From: Mesorhizobium sp. WSM4313
Lineage (GTDB): Bacteria; Pseudomonadota; Alphaproteobacteria; Rhizobiales; Rhizobiaceae
NCBI RefSeq assembly: GCF_002294725.1
Contig: NZ_NSFT01000001.1
Coordinates: forward strand, 124,001 to 188,000
Direction: 5' to 3'
DNA length: 64,000 bases
In this document: in pieces, positions 53,661 to 62,675 of the stretch
How the letters are laid out: each line of letters begins with the position of its first letter
Position numbering within the stretch: position 1 is the stretch's first letter
Translations under genes and position numbers: made by a program
The notes under the pieces: model-generated
Told to the model about the DNA's origin: nothing
The model's input: only the letters and a program-made list of their open reading frames with translations
Databases searched by the model: none

Positions 53661-56222
53661 ATGGCAGAGTTTCCGAAAAAGGCGAAGGTCGTCATCGTCG
53701 GCCTGGGCGGTATCGTCGGCGCTTCGGTCGCGCATCATCTGATCGAGCGCGGCTGGGACGACATCGTCGGCATCGACAAGTCGGGCATCCCGACCGATAT
53801 CGGCTCGACGGCGCACGCCTCGGACTTCTGCTACACGACCAGCCACGACTTCCTGTCCTGCTGGACGACGCTCTACTCGATCGATTTCTACGAGAAGATG
53901 GGCCACTACGCCCGCGTCGGCGGCCTCGAAGTGGCGCGTGTCGGCGACGACGCCCGCATGGACGAGATCAAGCGCAAGATCGCCTCGGCAAAATCCTTCG
54001 GCACCCGCGCGCGGCTGATCGAGCCGGCCGAGATCAAGGAAAAATTCCCGCTGATCGAGGAACATCTGGTGCAAGGCGGGCTGTGGGATCCGGATGCCGG
54101 CCTCGTCATCCCGCGCTCGCAGACGGTTGCCGGCAAGCTTGTCGACCAAGGTGTCGCGGCCGGCAAGCTCCAGGCTTTCGCGAACACCTCGGCCAAGGAG
54201 CTGGTCGTCGAGAACGGCCGCATCAAGGCTGTGGTGACGGAACGCGGCACGATCGAGGCCGACTATGTCGTGGTCTGCACCGGCATTTGGGGCCGGCTCA
54301 CCGCGGCGCTGGTTGGCGAGGACCTGCCGGTCATGCCGATCGACCATCCGCTGACATTCTTCGGCCCCTACAACGAGTTCGCCGGCACCGGCAAGGAGAT
54401 CGGCTGGCCGCTGCTGCGCGACCAGGGCAACTCTGCCTATATGCGCGACACCGGCGACCCGAAGACCGCCGAGGGCGGCCAGATCGAATGGGGTTATTAC
54501 GAGGAGACCAATCCGCGTCTGTGCCATCCGCGCGATCTTCTCGAAAAAGACCAGGCGCGGCTCTCGCCGTCGCAGCGCGACCTCGACATGGAGCAGATCA
54601 TGGCGCCCCTGGAGCGCGCCATGGAGCTGACGCCGATCCTCGGTGAGCTCGGATATAACGAAGGCCATTCCTTCAACGGCCTGCTGCAGGTGACCACCGA
54701 TGGCGGTCCGTCGATGGGCGAAAGCCAGAAGGTGAGGGGGCTGTGGTATGCCGTCGCCATCTGGGTCAAGGACGGCCCGGGCATGGGCAAGCTGATCGCT
54801 GACTGGATGACCGACGGCCGTACCTCGATCGACCATCACGCGATCGACTATTCGCGCTTCTATCCGCACCAGACCAAGGAACAGTTCATCTGGGACCGCT
54901 GCACCGAGACGGCGATGAAAGTCTACAATCCGGCGGTGCATCCGCGCGAGCCCTTCTCCAAGGGCCGCAACATCCGCCGCTCGCCGTTCTATGAGCGCGA
55001 GAAGGAACTCGGCGGCTATTTCATGGAGTTGGGCGGCTGGGAGCGCGCCCATGGCTACGCGGCCAACGAGCATCTCCTCGAGAAGTATGGCAACCGCGTG
55101 CCGGTGCGCGAGAACGAGTGGGACAATCGCCATTTCTGGCGCGTCTCGAACGCCGAGCACCTGGCGATGAGCGATGATTGCGGCATCGTCAACCTGTCGC
55201 ATTTCTCGATGTATGACATCGAAGGGCCCGACCATGTCGCGTTGCTGGAATGGCTGTGCGCGGCCAAGATCGGCGGCGACAACAATATCGGCAAGGGCAT
55301 CTACACCCACTTCCTCGACGAGGAGGGCATGGTGCGTGCTGACTTCACGGTGATCCGCATGGCCGATCGCTGCCGCGTGATCGACGGCGCCGACGCCGGC
55401 CCGCGCGACTTCCGCTACATGCAGCGCACCGCGCAGGACAAAGGCTTCGACGTCACCGTCACCGACGTGACGGAGAAATACGTCACCATCGGCATCTGGG
55501 GACCGAATGCGCGCACGACCCTGCAGAAAGTGGTCGAGGATCCGAACGGGCTGACGCCGGAGAATTTCCCGTTCGCGGCAATCAAGCCGATCCGCATCGG
55601 CGGCAAGGACGTCACCGCCTTCCGCATCTCCTATGTCGGCGAGCAGGGCTGGGAATTGCATATGCGCTACGAGGATGGGCTCGCCGTCTGGGACGCGCTG
55701 CGCTCCACCGGCGTCATGCCGTTCGGTGTCGAGACCTATGCCAACACGCGCCGCATGGAAAAGAGCCTGCGGCTGCAGAACGCCGATCTGCTTACCGAGT
55801 ACAATCTGCTTGAGGCCGACCTCGCCCGCCCGAAGGTCAAGGACAACGACTTCTGCGGCAAGGCCAAGCATCTGGAGTATCGCGCCCGCGAGCATCAGCC
55901 GGCGATGCTGTGCACGCTGGTAATGACCGACAACAAGGACGCCAAGGGCGTCGCGCGATATCCGGTCGGCACCATGCCGGTCCTCGATCCCGCCACCGGC
56001 GAGACGCTGGTCGACGAGCTCGGCCGCCGCTCCTTCACCACTTCGGTCGCCTACGGCCCGACCATCGGCAAGAACATCGCGCTCGCCTATCTGCCCTGGG
56101 ACTATTGTCAGGAAGGCCGCAAGCTCAACGTGGAATATTTCGGCGAGACCTATCCGGTCGAGGTGGCCGGTGTCGGCTACAAGCCGCTCTACGACCCGGA
56201 GAACCTCAAGCCGCGGAGCTGA
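53661..56222 (+). CDS. FAD-GcvT dehydrogenase/demethylase-like protein C
   Basis: 853 residues, more distant relative of the two proteins at 27.8-33.9 kb. VVIVGLGGIVGASVAHHLIERGW is the FAD loop, and the covalent-flavin histidine region is changed to DIGSTAHASDFCYTTSHD (His52). The C-terminal GcvT half has HFLDEEGMVRADFTVIRM with the folate-site aspartate, YVGEQGWELHMRYEDG, and PSYGPTI-like VAYGPTIGKNIALAYLPWDY. Start ATG at 53661; the preceding bases AGTCGCGGGCA give only a weak ribosome site. Probably oxidises a methylated amine with folate as carbon acceptor. It stands alone, followed by a hairpin terminator, then purC. Confidence 0.83.
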   Translation: MAEFPKKAKVVIVGLGGIVGASVAHHLIERGWDDIVGIDKSGIPTDIGSTAHASDFCYTTSHDFLSCWTTLYSIDFYEKMGHYARVGGLEVARVGDDARMDEIKRKIASAKSFGTRARLIEPAEIKEKFPLIEEHLVQGGLWDPDAGLVIPRSQTVAGKLVDQGVAAGKLQAFANTSAKELVVENGRIKAVVTERGTIEADYVVVCTGIWGRLTAALVGEDLPVMPIDHPLTFFGPYNEFAGTGKEIGWPLLRDQGNSAYMRDTGDPKTAEGGQIEWGYYEETNPRLCHPRDLLEKDQARLSPSQRDLDMEQIMAPLERAMELTPILGELGYNEGHSFNGLLQVTTDGGPSMGESQKVRGLWYAVAIWVKDGPGMGKLIADWMTDGRTSIDHHAIDYSRFYPHQTKEQFIWDRCTETAMKVYNPAVHPREPFSKGRNIRRSPFYEREKELGGYFMELGGWERAHGYAANEHLLEKYGNRVPVRENEWDNRHFWRVSNAEHLAMSDDCGIVNLSHFSMYDIEGPDHVALLEWLCAAKIGGDNNIGKGIYTHFLDEEGMVRADFTVIRMADRCRVIDGADAGPRDFRYMQRTAQDKGFDVTVTDVTEKYVTIGIWGPNARTTLQKVVEDPNGLTPENFPFAAIKPIRIGGKDVTAFRISYVGEQGWELHMRYEDGLAVWDALRSTGVMPFGVETYANTRRMEKSLRLQNADLLTEYNLLEADLARPKVKDNDFCGKAKHLEYRAREHQPAMLCTLVMTDNKDAKGVARYPVGTMPVLDPATGETLVDELGRRSFTTSVAYGPTIGKNIALAYLPWDYCQEGRKLNVEYFGETYPVEVAGVGYKPLYDPENLKPRS

Positions 56223-56259
56223 CGACCGGCGCGATAGCGGCAACTGATCGGAAAGCATT

Positions 56260-56278
56260 GGCCTTCCCTCGGAAGGCC
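56260..56278 (+). terminator. hairpin after the FAD-GcvT gene
   Basis: GGCCTTCC-CTC-GGAAGGCC, a perfect 8-base stem with a 3-base loop, 37 bases after the stop codon, followed by TTCAT rather than a full T-run. A plausible terminator before purC. Confidence 0.55.
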
Positions 56279-56352
56279 TTCATGCCTGGCTTGATGTGCG
56301 CCAGGCCAACAGCTTATGTGGCCCATCAGAGCCCGCGAAAGCCACACGCCCC

Positions 56353-57294
56353 ATGCGCATCCTGTCCGACGCCTTCATTCCCGAACTGCCCAACCGCTAC
56401 AATGGCAAGGTGCGCGAAAACTACGATCTGCCGGACGGGCGCCGCATCATCATCGCCACCGATCGTCTGAGCGCGTTCGACACGATCCTGGCCTCGATCC
56501 CGTTCAAGGGGCAGGTCCTCACCCAGACGGCGCGCTACTGGTTCGAGGAAACAGCCGACATCTGTCCCAATCACGTGCTGGAATATCCCGATCCCAATGT
56601 CGTGGTTGGCAGGCGGCTCGACATGCTGCCGGTCGAGATCGTGGTGCGCGGCTATCTGGCGGGGACCACCAGCACCTCGATCCTGACCAAATACAGGAAG
56701 GGCGAACGGAGCTTCTACGGTCACACCTTTCCCGATGGGCTGCGCGACAATGAAAAGCTGCCGCAAGCAATCATCACCCCGACCAGCAAGGCCGCCAGCG
56801 GCGGCCATGACGAGCCGCTGTCGGAAGCCGAGATCATCGAACAGGGGCTGCTCACGCAGGCGCAGTGGGACACCGTATCGCGTTATGCGCAGCAGCTGTT
56901 CGCCCGCGGCCAGCAGCGCGCCGCCGAACGCGGCCTGATCCTGGCCGACACCAAATATGAATTCGGCACCGCGCCGGACGGCGCCATCGTGCTGGCGGAC
57001 GAAATCCACACGCCCGACAGCAGCCGCTACTGGATCGCGGCGAGCTACGATGAGGCGTTCGAAAGCGGCGGGCGGCCGCAGAGTTTCGACAAGGATTTCA
57101 TCCGGTCGTGGGTGTCGGCGCGCTGCGATCCCTACACGGATCCGATCCCCAAAATTCCCGACGAGATCGTCAACCAGGCCTCGGCGGTCTATATCCAGGC
57201 CTATGAAGCGATCACGGGCGCGAAATTCGTGCCCGACCTTTCCGGTGACAGCGTCCTGGAACGCATCCGTTCGAATCTCGCGCGGTATTTTTGA
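56353..57294 (+). CDS. purC: phosphoribosylaminoimidazole-succinocarboxamide synthase (long form)
   Basis: SAICAR synthase of purine synthesis, 313 residues. It is the longer type rather than the 240-260-residue form common in bacteria. [30 protein letters not shown] is the N-terminal ATP-binding signature, [17 protein letters not shown] the second, and [11 protein letters not shown] with [15 protein letters not shown] the third. Start ATG at 56353 has no strong ribosome site. Rhizobia often carry a second, shorter purC elsewhere. Placement after a folate-linked demethylase may be coincidental, though purine synthesis consumes the same one-carbon pool. Confidence 0.92.
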   Translation: MRILSDAFIPELPNRYNGKVRENYDLPDGRRIIIATDRLSAFDTILASIPFKGQVLTQTARYWFEETADICPNHVLEYPDPNVVVGRRLDMLPVEIVVRGYLAGTTSTSILTKYRKGERSFYGHTFPDGLRDNEKLPQAIITPTSKAASGGHDEPLSEAEIIEQGLLTQAQWDTVSRYAQQLFARGQQRAAERGLILADTKYEFGTAPDGAIVLADEIHTPDSSRYWIAASYDEAFESGGRPQSFDKDFIRSWVSARCDPYTDPIPKIPDEIVNQASAVYIQAYEAITGAKFVPDLSGDSVLERIRSNLARYF

Positions 57295-57370
57295 GCGGTC
57301 CCGCGGCGGCGGAATCCGATGCCTGGATTCCCGGCTTTTGCGCGCGGCGATTTTCGCCTAACCTTGCTCC

Positions 57371-58213
57371 ATGTCTGCTTATGCCCGTGCAAGGCATATT
57401 TTTTCAGGCAGTGCCGCGCTGGCGCTGGCGCTCTGGCTGACACCGGCAGCTTCTCCCGCCGAGCCCGTCGATGTCGAACTGGTGCTGGCGGTCGATGTTT
57501 CGCTCTCGATGTCGCCGGCCGAGCTTGAGATCCAGCGTCATGGTTATGCCGCGGCGCTGACGCATGACAATGTGCTGAAGGCCATCGCCGACGGCGCCTA
57601 CGGCAAGATCGCGATAACCTATGTCGAGTGGGCAGGCACGACCTGGCAGCGCGTCATCGTGCCGTGGACGGTGATCGCCAATCGCGCCGATGCCGAGAAG
57701 GTGGTGGCGCAACTCGATGCCCGTCCGCCCGACAGCGCTCGGCGGACCTCGATTTCCGGCGCGCTGAGCTTCGGCAGTGACCTGTTCCCCGAGAGCGGAT
57801 TCCAGGGAACCAAGCGCGTCATCGACATCTCCGGCGACGGGCCCAACAATCAGGGCGCGCCGGTCGACCTCACGCGCGACGAGGTGGTCAGGCAAGGCAT
57901 CACCATCAACGGGCTGCCGTTGATGACGCGCGGCGGTTTCAGCGGCGCCTTCGACGTTGAGAACCTCGACCGCTATTACAGCGACTGCGTCATCGGAGGA
58001 CCGGGCGCCTTCATGATCCCGGTCAATGACTGGACGCAGTTTCCCGAAGCGATCCGCCGCAAGCTGGTGCTCGAGCTTGCCGGTCCCGCTTCGCTGCAAT
58101 GGGCGGCGCAAGAGGCGGCGCATCCGCCGGTCGTGCTCGCCGACGACGGGCCGGCCGCGGATTGCCTGGCGGGCGAGAAAATGTGGCGCAACCGCGGCTG
58201 GGGCACGCCGTGA
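57371..58213 (+). CDS. DUF1194 exported VWA-domain protein
   Basis: 280 residues. A signal peptide (about 1-30) is followed by a von Willebrand A-type domain. VLAVDVSLSMSPAELEIQR carries the DxSxS metal site. RRTSISGALSFGSDLFP and RVIDISGDGPNNQGAPVDLTRDEVV match the rest of the MIDAS fold. Family members are periplasmic or exported proteins of unknown function in alphaproteobacteria. Five cysteine-poor strands and a conserved C-terminal CLAGEKMWRNRGW end the protein. Independent gene, 76 bases after purC. Confidence 0.85.
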   Translation: MSAYARARHIFSGSAALALALWLTPAASPAEPVDVELVLAVDVSLSMSPAELEIQRHGYAAALTHDNVLKAIADGAYGKIAITYVEWAGTTWQRVIVPWTVIANRADAEKVVAQLDARPPDSARRTSISGALSFGSDLFPESGFQGTKRVIDISGDGPNNQGAPVDLTRDEVVRQGITINGLPLMTRGGFSGAFDVENLDRYYSDCVIGGPGAFMIPVNDWTQFPEAIRRKLVLELAGPASLQWAAQEAAHPPVVLADDGPAADCLAGEKMWRNRGWGTP

Positions 58214-58289
58214 GCAATCGAGAAGCCCCTCAACAAGGTCCGCCGGCGGGCGTCGGATTGGACCATCGTCGAGTGCGGCTTCTGCTTCA

Positions 58290-58320
58290 TTGACAAGCCT
58301 TTTGGGGTCTGTGAGACAAT
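58290..58320 (+). promoter_or_regulatory. candidate sigma-70-type promoter for the ABC operon
   Basis: TTGACA at 58290-58295 is a perfect -35 hexamer. GACAAT at 58315-58320, 19 bases on, is a fair -10 (4 of 6 to TATAAT) but the spacer is longer than ideal. It lies about 30 bases ahead of the binding-protein start codon. Confidence 0.35.
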
Positions 58321-58349
58321 TCGCGCTCACCGCAAAAAGGGGAACCACA

Positions 58350-59300
58350 ATGGTAAGAACCACCATTTTCGCGGCGGCGCTGACGGCGGCCGCCGTGCTC
58401 AGCGCGCCGGCGATGGCGGCGACGTCGCTCACCATCGGCATCAGCGGCTGGACCGGCTTCGCGCCCCTGACCTTGGCCAAGCAGGCCGGGCTTTTCGAAA
58501 AGCACGGGCTCAACGTCACACTCAAGAAAGTGCCGCAGGCGAGCCGTCCGCTGGCCATCGCCAGCGGCGACCTGCAATGCGCGGCAACCACGGTCGAGAC
58601 CTGGATGGTGTGGAACGCCAGCGGCGTCACCACCAAGCAGATCTTCCAGCTCGACAAATCCTATGGCGCCGACGGCATCGTCGTGCGCAACGACATCAAG
58701 ACCGTCGCCGATCTCAAGGGCAAGAACGTCGCCTCGTCCGCGCCTGGAACCTCGCCCTATTTCCTGCTCGCCTGGGTGCTCAACAAGAACGGCATGTCGA
58801 CCAAGGACGTGACAGTCGTCAACCTGGAGCCGGACGCGGCGGCGCAAGCCTTCCTCGCCGGCCAGAACGATGCCGCCGTCACCTACGAGCCCTTCATCTC
58901 AGCCGTGCGCGACAAGGCCGACCAAGGCCACATCCTGGCGACCACGCTCGATTATCCGATGGTGATGGATACCGTCGGCTGCACGCCGGACTTCCTCAAG
59001 GCCAATCCCGATGCCGCCAAGGCGCTCGCCGACAGCTATTTCGACGCGCTCGACATGATCAAGAAGGATCCGCAGAAATCCTACGAGATCATGGGAGCCG
59101 ACGTGAAGCAGTCAGCCAAGGAGTTCGAGGACTCGGCCAAGTACCTGAAATGGGCCGACAAGGCCGAGAACAAGCAGTTCTTCACCAAGGATTTTCAGGA
59201 CTTTTCCAAGACCGCGGCAGAGCTGCTGCTGCAGATGGGGCTGATCAAGGAAGCGCCGGATGTGTCGACGCTTGCCGACACCAGCGCGATCGCCGACTGA
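58350..59300 (+). CDS. ABC transporter substrate-binding protein (nitrate/taurine type)
   Basis: 316 residues with a signal peptide (about 1-23, ending AMA before ATSLTIG). ISGWTGFAPLTLAKQAGLFEKHGLNV is the NMT1/SsuA-like opening. VASGDLQ-type (IASGDLQCAATTVETWMVW), DLKGKNVASSAPGTSPYFLL and EPDAAAQAFLAGQNDAAVTYEP complete the pattern. AAAAAGGGGAAC precedes the ATG. It binds a small anion or amine in the periplasm; the ligand is unknown. The GbdR-like regulator at the other end of this transport unit hints at a quaternary-ammonium or related ligand. Confidence 0.87.
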   Translation: MVRTTIFAAALTAAAVLSAPAMAATSLTIGISGWTGFAPLTLAKQAGLFEKHGLNVTLKKVPQASRPLAIASGDLQCAATTVETWMVWNASGVTTKQIFQLDKSYGADGIVVRNDIKTVADLKGKNVASSAPGTSPYFLLAWVLNKNGMSTKDVTVVNLEPDAAAQAFLAGQNDAAVTYEPFISAVRDKADQGHILATTLDYPMVMDTVGCTPDFLKANPDAAKALADSYFDALDMIKKDPQKSYEIMGADVKQSAKEFEDSAKYLKWADKAENKQFFTKDFQDFSKTAAELLLQMGLIKEAPDVSTLADTSAIAD

Positions 59301-59361
59301 TCGCCTGTCGCCCGATCGGCGGTGTCACGCCGCCGATCCTTTCTCTCAAGGACTTTTCCTG

Positions 59362-60138
59362 ATGCTGCGCCCCTTGCATCCCGTTGCGCCGGGCACGCGA
59401 ACCGTGCTCGGCGTCGCCTTCTTTGTCCTGTTCGTGGCGTTCTGGGCGTGGATCACGCTCGGCGGCCATGTGAACCGGATCTTTCTTGCCGATCCGCTGT
59501 CGATGCTGAAGGATGGCTGGCGGCTGCTCGTCGAAGACCGGTTCTGGCTCGATATCCTGATCACTATCTGGCGCGTCTTCGGCGGCTTCGTGCTGGCGTC
59601 GATCGTCGCGGTGCCGATCGGCATCGCCATGGGCGCCTGGAAGCCGGTCGAAGCCTTCCTCGAACCGTTCGTGTCCTTTGCGCGCTACCTGCCGGCGTCG
59701 GCCTTCATTCCGCTGCTCATCCTGTGGGCCGGCATCGGGGAACTCGAAAAGCTCCTGGTTATCTTCGTCGGCTCGGTGTTCCAAATCATCCTGATCATCG
59801 CGGTCAAGGTCGGCGGCACGAGGCGGGATCTTGTCGAAGCCGCCTACACGCTGGGGGCGACCGACAATGGCATCGTCAAGCGCGTCATCATGCCGGCCAA
59901 CGCGCCGGAGATTGCCGAAACGCTGCGGCTGGTGCTCGGCTGGGCCTGGACCTATGTCATCGTCGCCGAGCTGATCGGCTCCTCGTCTGGCATCGGCTAC
60001 ATGATCATCAACAGCCAGTCGCGGCTGGCGACGGGTCAGATCATCTTCGGCATTATCGTCATCGGGCTGATCGGGCTGTTGTCCGATTTCGCCTTCAAGG
60101 CGCTCAACCGCTGGCTCTATCCATGGAGCCTGGCGTGA
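59362..60138 (+). CDS. ABC transporter permease (nitrate/taurine type)
   Basis: 258 residues, about six membrane helices. WRVFGGFVLASIVAVPIGIAMG and the EAA loop region DLVEAAYTLGATDNGIVKRVIMPANAPEIAETLRL contact the ATPase. ATG 61 bases after the binding-protein gene; the sequence before it (CAAGGACTTTTCCTG) gives a modest ribosome site. Its stop overlaps the GTG start of the ATPase (GTGA). Confidence 0.9.
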   Translation: MLRPLHPVAPGTRTVLGVAFFVLFVAFWAWITLGGHVNRIFLADPLSMLKDGWRLLVEDRFWLDILITIWRVFGGFVLASIVAVPIGIAMGAWKPVEAFLEPFVSFARYLPASAFIPLLILWAGIGELEKLLVIFVGSVFQIILIIAVKVGGTRRDLVEAAYTLGATDNGIVKRVIMPANAPEIAETLRLVLGWAWTYVIVAELIGSSSGIGYMIINSQSRLATGQIIFGIIVIGLIGLLSDFAFKALNRWLYPWSLA

Positions 60139-60926
60139 GCAAGCTTCTGATCGAAGGCGTCTCGCGGACCTTTGCCGGGGTCAGGGGCGGGGTGCCGGTG
60201 CAGGCGCTGCAGCCGGTTGAGCTGTCTGTCTCGGCGAATGATTTCATCACTATCCTGGGACCGTCGGGCTGCGGGAAGTCGACGCTGCTGAGGATCGTCG
60301 CCGGGCTGGAGGCGCCGAGCACCGGCCGCGTGCTGCTCGACGGCAAGGCGGTCACAAGGCCGGGGCCGGACCGCGGCATGGTGTTCCAGTCCTACACGCT
60401 GTTTCCCTGGCTGACGGTCGCCGAGAACATCGGTTTCGGCCTGCGCGAGCAAGGCAGGCCCGAGCGTGAGCGCAACGAAGTCGTCGCCTCCTATATCGAT
60501 CTCGTCGGTCTGAAGGGTTTCGAGAACCATTGGCCGAAGCAGCTGTCGGGCGGCATGCAGCAGCGCACGGCGATCGCGCGCGCCTTGGCCAACGATCCCG
60601 CGATCCTGCTGCTCGACGAGCCGTTCGGCGCGCTGGACAACCAGACGCGCGGACTGATGCAGGAACTGCTGCTCGGTATCTGGGAGCGGCGCAAGAAGAC
60701 GGTGCTGTTTGTCACCCACGACATCGAGGAGGCGATCTTCATGGCGTCGCGGGTGATCGTGATGAGCGCACGGCCCGGCCGCATCAAGTCGGATGTCCCG
60801 GTCGACCTGCCGCATCCGCGGCACTACACGCTGAAGACCAGCCCGGAATTTTCCGCGCTGAAGGCGCAGCTCACCGAAGACATCCGCATCGAAGCGATGC
60901 GGACCGCGCAGACGCAGTCCGCCTAG
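60135..60926 (+). CDS. ABC transporter ATP-binding protein (nitrate/taurine type)
   Basis: 263 residues. Walker A LGPSGCGKSTLLRIVAG, Q-loop MVFQSYTLFPWLTV, signature QLSGGMQQRTAIARAL, Walker B ILLLDEPFGALDNQTR and the switch histidine FVTHDIEEA are all intact. The start chosen is GTG at 60135 because it overlaps the permease stop as GTGA and has GGAG six bases before it. An in-frame ATG four codons earlier is the alternative. It ends 20 bases from the convergent regulator gene. Confidence 0.92.
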   Translation: MSKLLIEGVSRTFAGVRGGVPVQALQPVELSVSANDFITILGPSGCGKSTLLRIVAGLEAPSTGRVLLDGKAVTRPGPDRGMVFQSYTLFPWLTVAENIGFGLREQGRPERERNEVVASYIDLVGLKGFENHWPKQLSGGMQQRTAIARALANDPAILLLDEPFGALDNQTRGLMQELLLGIWERRKKTVLFVTHDIEEAIFMASRVIVMSARPGRIKSDVPVDLPHPRHYTLKTSPEFSALKAQLTEDIRIEAMRTAQTQSA

Positions 60927-60946
60927 ACGACTTCGCCTCTGCCTCC

Positions 60947-61948
60947 TTAAGCTGCCAGCAACTGCTTGCGGTCGACGCGCTCCTGCTGCGGCGAGCGGGC
61001 GTAGAGCTCGCGGTAGCATTTGGAGAAATGCGAGGCGGAGACGAAGCCGCAGGCCACCGCCACTTCGACCACCGGCAGCGACGACTGGATGAGCAGGTGC
61101 CTGGCGCGGTCGAGTCGGATCTCCAGATAGTAGCGAGCAGGCGAGCGGCCCATCTCGGTGCGGAACAGGCGCTCGATCTGCCGGCGGGAAAGATCGACAT
61201 GGTCGGCGATCTCGATCAGCGACAGCGGTTCGGCAAGGTTGGCTTCCATCAGCTCGATGATGGTGAGCACCTTGGAATTCTGAACGCCGAGGCGGGCGCG
61301 CAGCGGCAGGCGCTGGCGATCGGTCGGGCTGCGCACGCGGTCGGTCAGCACCTGCTCGCAGACGCGGTTGACGAGGCTTTCGTCGAAATCGTCGCCGATC
61401 AGCTTCAGCATCATGTCGAGCGCGGCGGTGCCGCCGGCGCAGGTATAGACGTTCTGGTCGACCTCGAAGAGGTCGGCAAAGACATTGGCCTTCGGGAATG
61501 CCTCGGAAAAGCCCGGCAGGTTTTCCCAATGGATGGCGCAACGCTTGTTGGACAAGAGGCCGGCGGCGGCCAGGATATGCGCGCCGGTGCACAGGCCGCC
61601 GACGGCGACGCCGCGATTATACTCCTCGCGCAGCCAGGCGAAGGCCGATTTGTTGTGGTAGCGCTCGACATTGATGCCGCTGCAGACGATCGCCATGTTC
61701 GGCCGATCCGGCCCGGCCATCTTCTTGCGCTCTTCCTCGAGCGAGGTGTTGACGGCGCATTCGACGCCGTTCGAAGCGCGCACCGGTTTGCCGTCGATGC
61801 TGGCCAGCCGCCAACGATAGGCTTCGTAGCCGAGCATCCGGTTGGCCGAGCGCAGCGGATCGAGCGCCGTCGCAAAGGCGATCATGGTGAAATCGGGAAT
61901 GAGGAAGAATACAAACGATCTCTTGATCGGATGCTTTACGGCATTCAC
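60947..61948 (-). CDS. GlxA-family AraC regulator (GbdR-like)
   Basis: About 333 residues. The N-terminal half (1-185) is a DJ-1/PfpI (GATase1-like) sensor: FVFFLIPDFTMIAFATALDPLRSANRM is the opening seen in GbdR and CdhR, and VGGLCTGAHILAAAGLL carries the pseudo-nucleophile cysteine. The C-terminal AraC domain has two helix-turn-helix units (LIEIADHVDLSRRQIERLFR and EVAVACGFVSASHFSKCY). GbdR regulators sense glycine betaine or dimethylglycine; here that is inference. Start GTG at 61948 is preferred: GAGG lies seven bases before it, and a good operator sits just upstream. An ATG at 62026 is the longer option. Confidence 0.85.
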   Translation of the reverse strand: MNAVKHPIKRSFVFFLIPDFTMIAFATALDPLRSANRMLGYEAYRWRLASIDGKPVRASNGVECAVNTSLEEERKKMAGPDRPNMAIVCSGINVERYHNKSAFAWLREEYNRGVAVGGLCTGAHILAAAGLLSNKRCAIHWENLPGFSEAFPKANVFADLFEVDQNVYTCAGGTAALDMMLKLIGDDFDESLVNRVCEQVLTDRVRSPTDRQRLPLRARLGVQNSKVLTIIELMEANLAEPLSLIEIADHVDLSRRQIERLFRTEMGRSPARYYLEIRLDRARHLLIQSSLPVVEVAVACGFVSASHFSKCYRELYARSPQQERVDRKQLLAA

Positions 61949-61980
61949 GGGAAACCTCACGCAGCCATGACGCGAACAGG

Positions 61981-62004
61981 ATGTCGCGAACAGCATAGCG
62001 ACAT
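61981..62004. promoter_or_regulatory. operator-like inverted repeat upstream of the GlxA-type regulator
   Basis: ATGTCGC (61981-61987) and GCGACAT (61998-62004) pair perfectly across 10 bases. A direct repeat CGCGAACAG occurs at 61971-61979 and 61985-61993. It lies 33 bases upstream of the GTG start, which fits autoregulation; under the longer start it would be inside the gene. Confidence 0.45.
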
Positions 62005-62053
62005 CAGGAAAAATCATTCCTGTCAATCGGGTAGGCGGCTAAGTGAAGATTAA

Positions 62054-62075
62054 ATTTGCGACATGGGTCGCAAAT
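62054..62075. promoter_or_regulatory. 22-base palindrome between the regulator and the microprotein gene
   Basis: ATTTGCGAC-ATGG-GTCGCAAAT: nine perfectly paired bases each side of a four-base centre. It shares the GTCGC/GCGAC core with the inverted repeat 50 bases away, so both may bind the same protein. It lies about 106 bases upstream of the GTG start of the GlxA-type gene. Confidence 0.55.
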
Positions 62076-62132
62076 GGGCAATTCAGCTGGGCATAAAGCT
62101 CCATCGCCCGGGCAATGCAACGTCAACGCACA

Positions 62133-62166
62133 TGAAAACGCCGCCTCGGTTCAACCGGGCGGCGTT
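62133..62166 (-). terminator. rho-independent terminator of the 44-residue protein gene
   Basis: On the minus strand AACGCCGCC pairs with GGCGGCGTT (62158-62166 and 62137-62145), with inner CGGTT/AACCG pairing, followed by TTTTC. It lies 27 bases after the stop of the small gene to its right. It also shields the GlxA-type regulator's upstream region from read-through. Confidence 0.75.
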
Positions 62167-62192
62167 GAATTCAGCTTTGGATGCCGATTGCC

Positions 62193-62327
62193 TCAGGCGA
62201 CGAAGCCGAGACGGGCAGCATTCATGGCGCCGGTCTGGCCGGGCATGGTCTTGGCGAGACGCTGACGCTCGAGAGCGGTCGTCAGGTTCATTTTGCGGCG
62301 GGTGAACAGGCGGGCAAAAAGCTTCAT
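62193..62327 (-). CDS. 44-residue basic microprotein
   Basis: MKLFARLFTRRKMNLTTALE, then a short helical segment ending NAARLGFVA. Three ATG codons stand in a row after GGAG; the third (62325-62327) has six bases of spacing and is chosen. Rich in Arg/Lys and Ala, no membrane segment. A strong terminator follows. Such small basic proteins near DUF1127 genes are common in rhizobia as hypotheticals, from memory. The 348-base gap to the DUF1127 gene holds its probable promoter, TCGC-AAAA-GCGA (62429-62440), and a terminator at the far end, but no other gene. Confidence 0.6.
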   Translation of the reverse strand: MKLFARLFTRRKMNLTTALERQRLAKTMPGQTGAMNAARLGFVA

Positions 62328-62614
62328 CATCATCTCCATTCGGTTGCTCAGACGGGTCGCCTTCGCTTGATGGAGTGGGGCAGCTCGTTTGCTGGCGTGG
62401 ATATAGGCTCGCTTCAGCAAAAACTAAATCGCAAAAGCGAAGCGCTTGTTATGAAAAGCGACATCATTTGTGACTTTTTTAGGCGGTGTGCTCAAAATTT
62501 CCGATAATTTACAGCGGCTTAATTCGAAAATTAACCCGCTATGCGACTTGTTCATATGCGTCATGCAGCGGCCGCATGGCTGGAAAAGTCATTTGAATGC
62601 AAATAAAAAGGCTC

Positions 62615-62655
62615 TAAACAAACGAAGGCCTGCCGAGCTGATCCGGCAGGCCTTC
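62615..62655 (-). terminator. rho-independent terminator of the DUF1127 gene
   Basis: GAAGGCCTGCCG (62624-62635) and CGGCAGGCCTTC (62644-62655) form a perfect 12-base stem with an 8-base loop. On the minus strand it is followed by GTTTGTTT. It lies 20 bases after the DUF1127 stop codon. Confidence 0.9.
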
Positions 62656-62675
62656 AGAACTCCATACACACTTGA

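Noticed and set aside
53460..56258. 932-codon open frame on the minus strand opposite the FAD-GcvT gene
   Set aside because: It is the mirror of a strongly conserved plus-strand gene. Its translation is rich in Arg/His/Asp/Leu with no recognisable domain, a common artefact in GC-rich DNA.
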